A DNA stretch of 62,242 nucleotides, taken from assembly GCA_905233525.1 (NCBI GenBank), contig CAJOEW010000010.1:1-62242 (forward strand). The letters run 5' to 3'. Made by a program: the position numbers and the translations under genes. This document shows, piece by piece, positions 35,867-45,310 of the stretch (its first letter is position 1; every line of letters starts with the position of its first letter). Under the pieces are notes generated by a model. The model searched no databases, had not been told where the DNA came from, and was given only the letters and a program-made list of their open reading frames with translations. Origin of the DNA: an uncultured Synergistales bacterium (lineage in GTDB: Bacteria; Synergistota; Synergistia; Synergistales; Aminobacteriaceae).

Positions 35867-37048
35867 TTAATATACATCAGCATATCTCAAGCCGCTTACT
35901 TTTATCGTGTCCATATGTCTGTATTTTTTATCACGCACTTCAACTATATAAGCATTACGCTTCGCCGGACGGTGTAAAGTCGGATTGATGTCTAGTGTTT
36001 GATTGCCGAATGTTATTCCTTTTACTCGCTCAAGATTTCGTAATAAATTATTCCTCGGCATTTCGTTAACTGGTTGCGGAAGCGAGTTAATACCTTTTTG
36101 CAGCCATTCAACTAACGCAATAGCACGGCCTGCAGCTACGTTATCCATTATGGCAATTGCACGAGTGTTCCAGATTTTGCGCTTAAGCTCTTCAAAACCG
36201 CCTAACTCGTTTAATTTTATATTCTGGTCAGCTAAAAGCATTCCTCTGCATGATAAATAAGCATTCTCAGGCGCTGCACAGTTCCATAAACGCCACGACG
36301 TACGCAGACGCATAAAATTACGCCATACTTCACGCGAACCCATACTCCCTAAAAATGAAACCATTACGCCCGGATTGTTTTCCTGCGATTCTATTTCTTC
36401 AGCCATCATCGTAAACGTATCACGCACCGAAGCATCAGCCCAAAACGGCATTGGCACAAATCCTCGTTTGTCGATCATGTCATAAAAAATTTTCGCCTCG
36501 CGCTCCTGATTAACTGTAAAACGACTCGCCGCTATAGCTATTCTTATATCGTTCTTGTCAAATAATTTTTTAGCATACTCGGCAAAAGCTTCACACCTGT
36601 AATCACGAAATAAATCAAGCGCAAATATATTAAATAACGGTTTGCCTTTTGGATCAATTAAAACATTTTCACCGCCAGCTAAAAATAAAGGCACGTTCAC
36701 TTTTGAAAGCTTGTTAATTAAAATTTTATCGCCTTCGCTGTTCGAAAAACTCATCACGGCTATAACACGGTTATTGATCGGAATTTCCAATCTGTTTAAA
36801 TTTTTATCATCAGGCAATAACAAACGGTTGAACTTAACATCATGTCCGCCGGCTCCTGAACTGCTTGATGCTATCTCGCGCTCGCACCATGCTAAGGCGT
36901 TGCTGATCGAATGCCCTGGCTCAACGTCCCAACCTGAATCAGGCGGTATAACTATTACTTCCCATTCCCATGAATGTTTTAAATCAAGTGCGTATGAATT
37001 TCCGAAAAGCGTTAATAAAATTATTAAGACAGAAAAAAATTTACGCAT
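35867..37048 (-). CDS. Exported periplasmic-binding-protein-like protein
   Basis: Signal peptide; Rossmann-like alternation (RVIAVMSFSNSEGDKILINKLSKVNVPLFLAGGEN, IRIAIAASRFTVNQEREAKIFYDMIDKRGF). Confidence 0.55.
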   Translation of the reverse strand: MRKFFSVLIILLTLFGNSYALDLKHSWEWEVIVIPPDSGWDVEPGHSISNALAWCEREIASSSSGAGGHDVKFNRLLLPDDKNLNRLEIPINNRVIAVMSFSNSEGDKILINKLSKVNVPLFLAGGENVLIDPKGKPLFNIFALDLFRDYRCEAFAEYAKKLFDKNDIRIAIAASRFTVNQEREAKIFYDMIDKRGFVPMPFWADASVRDTFTMMAEEIESQENNPGVMVSFLGSMGSREVWRNFMRLRTSWRLWNCAAPENAYLSCRGMLLADQNIKLNELGGFEELKRKIWNTRAIAIMDNVAAGRAIALVEWLQKGINSLPQPVNEMPRNNLLRNLERVKGITFGNQTLDINPTLHRPAKRNAYIVEVRDKKYRHMDTIKVSGLRYADVY

Positions 37049-37086
37049 AAAAAATTTTAATCCTTTCTCACGTGATATATATATAT

Positions 37087-37788
37087 TTATTCATTCCAGA
37101 CAGGCAAATTTTTTCCGGCTTCACCTGCTCGAATATGTAAATCATCGTTAGCAAATATTAACCATGGACGGCCTGAACGCATTTCGATTCCTGACATACC
37201 GCAATTTGAAATTTCATTGTTCCAAACTTTATGAGGATTAAAGCCCAACAAAACAGAATACAACGCACGCATTATTCCGCCGTGTGAAATTACGATTATA
37301 TTTTTTTGCTGGCCGTCAAGAATTGTTTTTACTGCACGCGACAATCTGTTATAAAGTTTTTCCCAGGTCTCAGCTCCTGGCGGCATGTTGAAAAAAGGAT
37401 CGGCTCGCCATTTTGAAAATAATTCGCGCTGCTCTGTCTGTAATGCTTTGATTGAATGGCCTTCCCATGTACCGAAATTTATTTCTTGTAATTCAGGTAA
37501 TGCTATAACGTCAATATTTCTCGCACGCGCAATTACTTGAGATGTATACATAGCACGATCTAAAGGACTTGAATAAATTATTTCAAACGGCCACGAAGCA
37601 AGACGATCCGCAAGAGCTTGAGCTTGTGATTTGCCTATGTCTGTTAATTTTGTATTAGTCTTGCCCTGAAATTTATATTCTAAATTCCATTCGGTCTGAC
37701 CATGACGCGCTAATAAAATTCTTGTTGTACCGGCCACGCTTTTTTTATCTCCTTTCAAATTTGATGACGGGTTTAATTGCGTCCGCAT
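37087..37788 (-). CDS. Histidine phosphatase family protein (phosphoglycerate mutase/CobC-like)
   Basis: ILLARHGQTEWNLEYKFQGKTNTKLTDIGKSQAQALA, VISHGGIMRALYS. Confidence 0.88.
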   Translation of the reverse strand: MRTQLNPSSNLKGDKKSVAGTTRILLARHGQTEWNLEYKFQGKTNTKLTDIGKSQAQALADRLASWPFEIIYSSPLDRAMYTSQVIARARNIDVIALPELQEINFGTWEGHSIKALQTEQRELFSKWRADPFFNMPPGAETWEKLYNRLSRAVKTILDGQQKNIIVISHGGIMRALYSVLLGFNPHKVWNNEISNCGMSGIEMRSGRPWLIFANDDLHIRAGEAGKNLPVWNE

Positions 37789-37925
37789 TATAGCATTTAC
37801 AAGCGCGTTAATAATGTGTGTTTGAACGTGTTCATGAATTATTCAAGAGCCGGTATTTTTTTTCATGATATATAATTATCGCGTTTGTTCAGATTTTTTT
37901 TAACAAGGAGATTTTTTTATACATT

Positions 37926-38595
37926 ATGCAGGACGTTCAGAAGCTCGAACAGATTTACGAAGGTAAGGCCAAAAAAGTTTTCAAGACTTCAGATCCTGAT
38001 CTCTTCATCGTTGAATATAAGGATGACGCTACAGCCTTTAACGGACTCAAAAAAGGCACGATCGCAGGTAAAGGCGTTATCAATAATAAAATGAGTAATA
38101 TTATGTTCAAAATTATGGAGCAAAACGGAATTGAAACGCACTTCGTAAAAGAATTAAGCGATCGCGAAACACTTGTAAAAGCCGTTAAGATCGTTCCGCT
38201 TGAAATAATAATCAGAAATATCGCTGTTAAAAAATACCACGCTCGAATTTGCACTCAAGAACGACGAATTAAACGATCCGTTGATAAATAATTATCATAT
38301 TACGGCGCTCGGAGTTGCTGACGAAAACGAATTAAAGCAAATTTCAGACATGGCCTTTAAAGTTAATGATGTCATGAAAAAATTTTTTGAGGGCATAAAA
38401 ATTAAACTCGTTGATTTTAAAATTGAGGCCGGACGATTCAAAAATAAAATCATTCTCGCTGATGAAATATCGCCTGATACCTGCAGATTCTGGGATGCTG
38501 AGACAAATGAGAAATTAGATAAAGACCGCTTCAGACGCGATTTAGGCAATGTTGAAGAAGCTTATCAGGAAATTTTCAAGAGAATAAATAAATAA
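37926..38595 (+). pseudogene. purC: SAICAR synthetase (PurC) interrupted by a small non-triplet deletion, or a sequence/assembly defect; two ORFs 37926-38291 and 38281-38595
   Basis: First [36 protein letters not shown]...[13 protein letters not shown] then frameshift; other frame resumes as [26 protein letters not shown]...[11 protein letters not shown]. The conserved AAGSxxxRxGxxEG block is missing. Confidence 0.85.
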
Positions 38596-39974
38596 TGCCT
38601 GACGATAAATTACACGAAGAATGCGGCGTTATCGGTGTATACAGAGATGAAAATGACGCTGCACCATTGATTTATTACGGGTTATATGCGTTACAGCACA
38701 GAGGCCAGGAAAGTGCGGGCATAGCTTCAAATTTGAACGGCGCTATAAATCCTTATAAAGATCTTGGATTGGCCGGTGAAGTTTTTCGAGGCGATATACT
38801 TTCAAAATTAAACGGCAATATCGCGATCGGCCACGTCAGATATTCAACAGCAGGCGAACACGATTTAAGAAGCGCCCAGCCATTGACAGCACGCTGCAGA
38901 CTTGGTGATATATCGCTCGCTCATAATGGTAATTTAGTAAACGCCGAAAGCCTGAAAGAAATTTTAACCGATCAAGGCATGATATTTCAAACAACAAGCG
39001 ACTCTGAAGCAATATTAAATCTAATCTGCCAATACGGAGGCGCTCACAGTATAGAAGCAGGAATTAAAAACGCTATGCACTTAATGAAAGGCGCTTATGT
39101 TCTTGTTATAACGATCGGAAATAAATTGATAGGCGTTCGTGATCCTTATGGACTTCATCCGCTCTGTATAGGTAAATTAAAAGACGGCTGGGTGTTGAGT
39201 TCTGAAAGCTGTGCCTTTGAAGCTCTTGATGCTGAATTTGTTCGAGATGTACTGCCAGGCGAAATAATTATCATTGATGAAAACGGATTACATAATATTG
39301 AGCCGTCAGGCTGGTGTAAAAAAAATTTATGCGTTTTTGAGCTTGTATATTTCGCACGTCCTGACAGTATTTTAGACGGCGTGAGCGTTTATGATTTCAG
39401 ACGTACCTGCGGAATGTTGTTAGCTTCTCAAAATAAAATCGATGCTGATTTAGTCATGGCCATTCCTGATTCCGGTATACCTGCAGCGATCGGATATGCA
39501 GAAGCTTCAGGAATTCCATACGGCGAAGGACTGATCAAGAATAAATATATGGGACGTACTTTCATTCAACCTACTCAGGAAATGCGCGAAAATGCCGTAC
39601 GGATAAAATTATCAGTCATAAGAAAAAATATCGAAGGCCGCCGCGTTATAGTTATCGATGATTCAATTGTGCGAGGAACTACAATTAAGCGGATAGTTAA
39701 AAATCTTCGTGAGGCAGGAGCGGTTGAGATACATGTCTGTTCAGCTTCACCGGCTGTAAAATTTCCGTGTTATTTTGGAATTGATACGCCTTACCGTGAT
39801 CGTTTAATAGCCGTTCAGAAATCACAGGCCGAAATTTGCGAATATATAGACGCTGACAGTTTAACGTATTTGAGTGAAGAGAATTTGTTAAAAGCTTGCG
39901 GCGGTGATCTCTATTGTAAAGCATGTTTTGACGGTAATTATCCCATGGAAGTGCCTTTGAGCGCTAAATCATGA
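38595..39974 (+). CDS. purF: Amidophosphoribosyltransferase
   Basis: Cys nucleophile after processing (EECGVIGVYRD), YYGLYALQHRGQESAGIAS, VIDDSIVRGTT. Confidence 0.96.
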   Translation: MPDDKLHEECGVIGVYRDENDAAPLIYYGLYALQHRGQESAGIASNLNGAINPYKDLGLAGEVFRGDILSKLNGNIAIGHVRYSTAGEHDLRSAQPLTARCRLGDISLAHNGNLVNAESLKEILTDQGMIFQTTSDSEAILNLICQYGGAHSIEAGIKNAMHLMKGAYVLVITIGNKLIGVRDPYGLHPLCIGKLKDGWVLSSESCAFEALDAEFVRDVLPGEIIIIDENGLHNIEPSGWCKKNLCVFELVYFARPDSILDGVSVYDFRRTCGMLLASQNKIDADLVMAIPDSGIPAAIGYAEASGIPYGEGLIKNKYMGRTFIQPTQEMRENAVRIKLSVIRKNIEGRRVIVIDDSIVRGTTIKRIVKNLREAGAVEIHVCSASPAVKFPCYFGIDTPYRDRLIAVQKSQAEICEYIDADSLTYLSEENLLKACGGDLYCKACFDGNYPMEVPLSAKS

Positions 39975-39994
39975 TAAAATAGCTTGAAAATTTT

Positions 39995-40078
39995 GCGGAG
40001 GTGGCGAAATGGCAGACGCGCTAGACTTAGGATCTAGTGTCTTACGGCGTAGGGGTTCAAGTCCCCTCTTCCGCACCA
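39995..40078 (+). tRNA. tRNA-Leu (anticodon UAG), CCA encoded
   Basis: gcggagg...ttccgcacca acceptor; anticodon loop ctTAGga in ctaga/tctag stem; long variable arm; ggttcaagtccc T loop. Confidence 0.95.
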
Positions 40079-40091
40079 AATATAAAAATAA

Positions 40092-40127
40092 TGCCTGCTC
40101 TTGATTTTATACAAGGCAGGTTTTTTG
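40092..40127 (+). terminator. Terminator after tRNA-Leu
   Basis: gcctgctcttg...caaggcagg + T6. Confidence 0.6.
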
Positions 40128-40153
40128 TGAGCTTCTTTATAAAATTCAGCGCG

Positions 40154-40687
40154 TTAATTTTTCATCAAGGCTGATCCGGCGTTCCAAGCTTGACCGATCT
40201 TTTCACCCATTTTGTAATAACCGTTCTGGAATTGATCGAAGGCGAAAGCATTTAATTTTTCAGGCTCTACTTTACCTTTTTCGTTAATAACTTTTTCATC
40301 AGCGCTTACGTTAACTATTTTTCCGATTACGCAATAAAAATTCTTGATGTCGATTATGTCAAATAATTCGCATTCCATTGCAAGCGGAAAATCTGTGATG
40401 ATCGGCGCGTTAACATGTTCGGACTTATCCTGGTGCAGTTTAATACCGACAAAATCAGCCTCAGCAATGTGATCAACATCAGCAAGACTCACCGTGAAAG
40501 CTTTTGATATTTTTATGCCCTGTGTAGTTTTATGATCTTCATGAATAAATAATGCGATCTTATCAACGTCGCAAATTTGTCCCCACGCAGCATTCATAAT
40601 ACATACTTTTTTATCTTCGTCATACGACGCAACCATTAACACAGGCATAGGAAATACTGCCGGAATAGCTCCCAAATCTTTTCTCAA
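40154..40687 (-). CDS. Flavin reductase / FMN-binding split-barrel family protein
   Basis: PAVFPMPVLMVASYDEDKKVCIMNAAWGQICDVDKIALFIHEDHKT. Confidence 0.82.
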   Translation of the reverse strand: MRKDLGAIPAVFPMPVLMVASYDEDKKVCIMNAAWGQICDVDKIALFIHEDHKTTQGIKISKAFTVSLADVDHIAEADFVGIKLHQDKSEHVNAPIITDFPLAMECELFDIIDIKNFYCVIGKIVNVSADEKVINEKGKVEPEKLNAFAFDQFQNGYYKMGEKIGQAWNAGSALMKN

Positions 40688-40843
40688 TTTAACTGCACTC
40701 CTTTTGAAAATTATATTTAAGCAGATATTTTACACGCTCGCTCAAATATATTAACGATAATTTTTAACATGGCCTCATTTAAATGCTAGAATACGCGCGA
40801 TTAAACTAGCGTTTAATAATTTTAGACGGAGGAATTTTTTTTT

Positions 40844-42220
40844 ATGAATGAAGAAAAAACACGAGAGAGTTTAGCAAGCCGGTTAGGATTCATTTTTTTG
40901 TCGGCAGGCTGTGCAATTGGTTTAGGTAATGTTTGGCGTTTCCCTTTCATTACTGGTAAATACGGCGGAGCTGCTTTTGTGCTGCTTTATATAATTTGTC
41001 TTATTATGTTCGTAATGCCTGTCATGGTAATGGAATTCGCTGTAGGCCGTGCTTCGCAGTTAAGTTCTACGAGATCATTTAAAGCTTTACGCCCTGAACA
41101 TGGTATCTGGTCAATATGGGGATATATCGGCTGGCTCGGAAATTTAATTTTAATGATGTATTACACCGTTGTAACAGGCTGGCTGCTTGCTTATATGTAT
41201 AATGCCGCGATCGGAAGCTTTGATAATATTTCAGCACATGCCGCCGGAGAATTTTTCGCTGCGTTATTATCAAGTCCGACTAGTTTAATTTTATGGATGG
41301 CGTTAGCTGTAATTATAGGCAGTGCGATTTGTTTCAGCAGTTTACGTTCAGGCGTTGAATCCATTACGAAAATAATGATGACATGTTTGCTTGTTATAAT
41401 GATCGTGTTGGCTGTACGAGCTTTAACGCTGCCAGGCTCACAAAAAGGACTTGAATTTTATTTAAAACCTGACTTCGATAAAATGTTCAAATACGGATTC
41501 GGCGAGACTTTATATTCAGCAATGGGCCAAGCGTTTTTTACATTAAGCGTCGGTATCGGCTCAATGGCAATTTTTGGAAGTTATATATCGCGTGAAAGAT
41601 CATTGACCGGTGAAAGTTTAATAGTTACGTCATTAGATACTTTCGTAGCACTTACAGCCGGTTTAATAATTTTCCCGACATGTTTTGCATACGGCATAGA
41701 ACCGGACGCAGGACCAGGCTTATTATTTGTAACGCTGCCTGAAACTTTCAGCAATATGCCTTTAGGCCGTTTATGGTGTGCATTATTTTTCTTATTTATG
41801 AGTTTCGCAGCGCTTTCAACCGTTGTAGCAGTCTTTGAAAATCTCATAGCCGGTCTTATGGATATGTTCAAATGGCCGCGTCAGAAGGCATGTTTTTTCG
41901 TTATGCTTTTAGTATTTATTTTATCTGTTCCGTGCGCATTAGGTTTTAATTTATGGGCAAATGTGAAAATCGGCAGTGCAGGTATTCTCGATATTGAAGA
42001 CTTTATAGTGAGTAATAATCTTCTGCCGTTCGGTGCGATAATATATTTATTATTCTGTACAACGCGTTACGGCTGGGGATGGGATGCATTTGTTAAAGAA
42101 GCTGACGAAGGCGAAGGCATTAAATTTCCTGCGTTTTTGAGGCTGTATTTTAAATACGTCGTGCCTGTTATCATGTTAATAATATTTGCGCTTGGTTATT
42201 ACGAAGTGTTTTCAAAATAA
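40844..42220 (+). CDS. Neurotransmitter:sodium symporter (NSS) family transporter
   Basis: SRLGFIFLSAGCAIGLGNVWRFPFITGKYGGAAFVLLY signature. Confidence 0.95.
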   Translation: MNEEKTRESLASRLGFIFLSAGCAIGLGNVWRFPFITGKYGGAAFVLLYIICLIMFVMPVMVMEFAVGRASQLSSTRSFKALRPEHGIWSIWGYIGWLGNLILMMYYTVVTGWLLAYMYNAAIGSFDNISAHAAGEFFAALLSSPTSLILWMALAVIIGSAICFSSLRSGVESITKIMMTCLLVIMIVLAVRALTLPGSQKGLEFYLKPDFDKMFKYGFGETLYSAMGQAFFTLSVGIGSMAIFGSYISRERSLTGESLIVTSLDTFVALTAGLIIFPTCFAYGIEPDAGPGLLFVTLPETFSNMPLGRLWCALFFLFMSFAALSTVVAVFENLIAGLMDMFKWPRQKACFFVMLLVFILSVPCALGFNLWANVKIGSAGILDIEDFIVSNNLLPFGAIIYLLFCTTRYGWGWDAFVKEADEGEGIKFPAFLRLYFKYVVPVIMLIIFALGYYEVFSK

Positions 42221-42356
42221 AATTTTAAATGCGATTTTAAAGCGAAATTTCAAAGAAAAAACGTATTGAAAAATTTTTTATGTGCTAAAATAACGCGCAT
42301 TAGTAAGGCCACAATTTCTAAACGGCTATAATTTTTTAACGGAGGCTTTTTATAGA

Positions 42357-42884
42357 ATGAAAAAATTTGTAGTATTAGCTTTACTTGCGGCTGTTGTTGC
42401 TTCAGCTGTTCCGGCTATGGCTTGGGACTCTAACAAGCAGAAGGCTTTAGGTCAGGATCCTAACAAAATGACATGGTATATCCTCGATTACGGTATGAAT
42501 GGCGGAATCCCTTACGCTGTTTCAAGAAAGTATTACACCAATCAGACCGAGAAAGATAAGACGATCGAGCTTCTTATGTCAAAATTCAGCATCTCACCGG
42601 AGATCGCAGGCAGCCTTTATTTCACGGAGTATGGTTACGAATTTACACCAGACGGCAAACAGTTCGCAGTAACTTATTTAAGACATTATGACATGCTCGG
42701 AAATGAGATTCACGGCACGGTTTACGAGGGTGAAAACAAAGAATTTAACGCCGTTTCAGGTTTTGTACTTCCGAAGGCTTCAAATTTAGCGCTCGGCAAA
42801 TCCATAGCTGAACCTAAGAAAACGACTGCTAAGAAAACAACGAAGAAGACAACGGCTTCAAAGGTTGTAAAGAAAAAGAAATAG
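42357..42884 (+). CDS. Exported protein of unknown function with lysine-rich C-terminal tail
   Basis: Signal peptide MKKFVVLALLAAVVASAVPAMA; C-term EPKKTTAKKTTKKTTASKVVKKKK. Confidence 0.75.
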   Translation: MKKFVVLALLAAVVASAVPAMAWDSNKQKALGQDPNKMTWYILDYGMNGGIPYAVSRKYYTNQTEKDKTIELLMSKFSISPEIAGSLYFTEYGYEFTPDGKQFAVTYLRHYDMLGNEIHGTVYEGENKEFNAVSGFVLPKASNLALGKSIAEPKKTTAKKTTKKTTASKVVKKKK

Positions 42885-42917
42885 CCTGATTAAATTTCCG
42901 CTGACTTTGAAATATTT

Positions 42918-42952
42918 GCTCCTTGCTTTTTATCAGCAGGGAGTTTTTTTGC
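42918..42952 (+). terminator. Rho-independent terminator
   Basis: ctccttgct-ttttatc-agcagggag + T7. Confidence 0.8.
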
Positions 42953-43007
42953 GCTTTGATTTTTTGTTATACTAGTTTTATTAAATTATCGAATGGAGGA
43001 ATTTTTT

Positions 43008-43862
43008 TTGAACATGAAAATTTTTGAAGCTGTCTTGTTAATTTCCGGTTGTATTTTTTTCATGGCCGGTGCTGCTTTTGCTGAAAGTGTTCACGCGCCG
43101 GAAGGTGGAAATTATCCTGCAAATGAAATTTTAAGCGGTAAGGACTCAAATAAAAATTTCCTATCAGAATTTGCAGCGACCGATCCTGAATTTGTTGAGC
43201 TGTTCGAAAATTTTGCGTTACATGAAACCGTGAGCCAGTCAAAACTTGATGATCGTACTCGTTATATGGCGGTGTTGTCAGTTTTGTTAGGCTGTCAGGG
43301 CGTTGATAATTTTAAAGCTGTTTTACCGTATGCCCTTGACGCTGATTTGACTCCTGCTGAAATAAAAGAAGTGATCTATCAGGCTGCGGCATATCTTGGA
43401 ATTGGCAGAGTATACCCGTTTTTGAGAGCGGCTAATGAAATTTTTAAATCAAGAAATATTTCGCTTCCATTGCCTGGCGCTTCGATGACGACTCCTGAAA
43501 ATCGAATCGAAAAAGGTAATCAGGCTCAAATTGATATTTTCGGCGAAGGCATGAGAAATTTTCAGAACTCAGGCTCAGAAGAAACAAGGCATATAAACCG
43601 CTGGCTTGCTGGAAATTGTTTCGGAGATTATTACACTCGTAAAGGCTTAAATTTAAAAGAGCGCGAGATGATTACGTTTTGTTTTATTGCGGCTCAAGGC
43701 GGCTGCGAACCTCAATTAACAGCTCACGCAAAAGGCAATATGAATATCGGAAATGATAAAGCGTTTTTAATTGATGTCGTCTCGCAATGTCTGCCTTATA
43801 TCGGTTATCCAAGAAGTTTAAACGCGATCACATGCATTAATAAAGCTGCGGAGGCAAAATAA
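43008..43862 (+). CDS. Exported tandem carboxymuconolactone-decarboxylase-like protein
   Basis: Signal peptide; two CMD-like halves (LDDRTRYMAVLSVLLGCQGVDNFKAVLPYALDADLTPAEIKEVIYQAAAYLGIGRVYPFLRAANE; LNLKEREMITFCFIAAQGGCEPQLTAHAKGNMNIG). Start 43008 TTG or 43014 ATG. Confidence 0.8.
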   Translation: MNMKIFEAVLLISGCIFFMAGAAFAESVHAPEGGNYPANEILSGKDSNKNFLSEFAATDPEFVELFENFALHETVSQSKLDDRTRYMAVLSVLLGCQGVDNFKAVLPYALDADLTPAEIKEVIYQAAAYLGIGRVYPFLRAANEIFKSRNISLPLPGASMTTPENRIEKGNQAQIDIFGEGMRNFQNSGSEETRHINRWLAGNCFGDYYTRKGLNLKEREMITFCFIAAQGGCEPQLTAHAKGNMNIGNDKAFLIDVVSQCLPYIGYPRSLNAITCINKAAEAK

Positions 43863-45227
43863 ATGGGAATACTTTTAATTTTAATTGCTTTGTTAGCTTT
43901 TAACGTTAATATTTCTTATGCTGGCGAAATGATTTTTATTAAAGGCGGTACGTTTAAAATGGGCAGTCCTGCGTCTGAAAACTGGCGCGGCGATGATGAA
44001 ACACAGCATGAAATTACAGTGAGTGATTTTTATATTTCCAGTCACGAAATTACGCAGGCCGAATATAAATCAATCATGAATAATAATCCAAGTAATTTTA
44101 AAGGCGATGATCTCCCTGTCGAAAATGTTTCATGGCTTGACGCTGTAAATTATTGCAACGCTCGCAGCATTAAAGAAAATTTAACGCCTGTTTATAAAAT
44201 CGAAGGCAATAAAATAATTTGGAACACTGACTCCGACGGCTATAGACTCCCGACTGAAGCAGAATGGGAATATGCATGCAGAGCCGGAACTGTAACGCCG
44301 TTTAATACCGAAAATTCAATCAGTGCAAACGAAGCGAATTATTATGGCCATTATCCATATGAGATCGAAGAAAATTATTTCTCGCAAAATAAATTAACAA
44401 CTAAGCCTGGAATTTATCGCGCTGAAACAATTAAAACAGGCAGCTTCAATCCTAATAAGTTCGGCCTATATGACATGCATGGCAATATTTCTGAATGGTG
44501 CTGGGATATTTATGCGCCGTATGATTTGAAAGTTGTTAAAAATCCTGTAGGACCTTCAAACGGCACAAGACGTATAAACCGCGGAGGAGCATGGAATGAT
44601 TTTGCGAAGAATCTGCGTTCAGCATACAGGGCAGCCACTCCTCAAGATAATAAAAGTTTTAATATCGGCTTCAGAATTGCCAGAGGTGCAATAAAAATCG
44701 GTAATGTATCAACAATCGCAGAACAGGAAAATTTAAACGCAGGCTCAAAAATTTTGATCGCTTACTTCTCATGGAGCGGAAATACTCGAGGTATAGCACA
44801 AGAGATAAAAAAACAAACCGGCGCAGATATTTTTGAGATCGAGCCTGAAAAATCATATTCAGACGATTACAATACAGTTTTACGTGAAGCACAAAGCGAT
44901 CAACATAAACAAGCACGCCCGAAAATTAAAGGCAGCGTTAAAAATTTCGAACAATACGATATTATAATTCTCGGTTATCCTAATTGGTGGGCTTCGATTC
45001 CAATGCCGATAGCTTCATTTTTGGAGAGCTATAATTTTTCAGGAAAAAAGATCATGCCGTTCTGTTCTCATGGCGGAGGGCGTTTCGGTCAATCACTTAC
45101 AGCTATTTCAAAACTCGCGCCCAATGCTGTTATCACCGGCGGCCTATCTGTTCATTATTCAGGCGGAAGCGGTTTAAAAAGCAATATAAAAAATTGGCTC
45201 ACTGAAAATAATATAACCGTGAAATAA
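43863..45227 (+). CDS. Fusion of exported FGE-sulfatase-fold (SUMF1-like) domain and C-terminal flavodoxin-like domain
   Basis: MIFIKGGTFKMGSP...RLPTEAEWEYACRAGT...GLYDMHGNISEWCWD...RGGAWN...LRSAYR...GFRIARG, then ILIAYFSWSGNTRGIAQEIKKQTGADIFEIEP...IILGYPNWWASIPMPIASFLE. Confidence 0.9.
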   Translation: MGILLILIALLAFNVNISYAGEMIFIKGGTFKMGSPASENWRGDDETQHEITVSDFYISSHEITQAEYKSIMNNNPSNFKGDDLPVENVSWLDAVNYCNARSIKENLTPVYKIEGNKIIWNTDSDGYRLPTEAEWEYACRAGTVTPFNTENSISANEANYYGHYPYEIEENYFSQNKLTTKPGIYRAETIKTGSFNPNKFGLYDMHGNISEWCWDIYAPYDLKVVKNPVGPSNGTRRINRGGAWNDFAKNLRSAYRAATPQDNKSFNIGFRIARGAIKIGNVSTIAEQENLNAGSKILIAYFSWSGNTRGIAQEIKKQTGADIFEIEPEKSYSDDYNTVLREAQSDQHKQARPKIKGSVKNFEQYDIIILGYPNWWASIPMPIASFLESYNFSGKKIMPFCSHGGGRFGQSLTAISKLAPNAVITGGLSVHYSGGSGLKSNIKNWLTENNITVK

Positions 45228-45310
45228 ATTTTAAATGCCTGATGAAATTCAGGAATGTGAATATTAAATTAAGAAACCGCCACTCACAAAAGCGGCGGCA
45301 TTTTTTTATT

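Noticed and set aside
36642-37151. 169-aa plus-strand ORF
   Set aside because: Antisense to the periplasmic-binding-like gene and the histidine phosphatase; shadow ORF.
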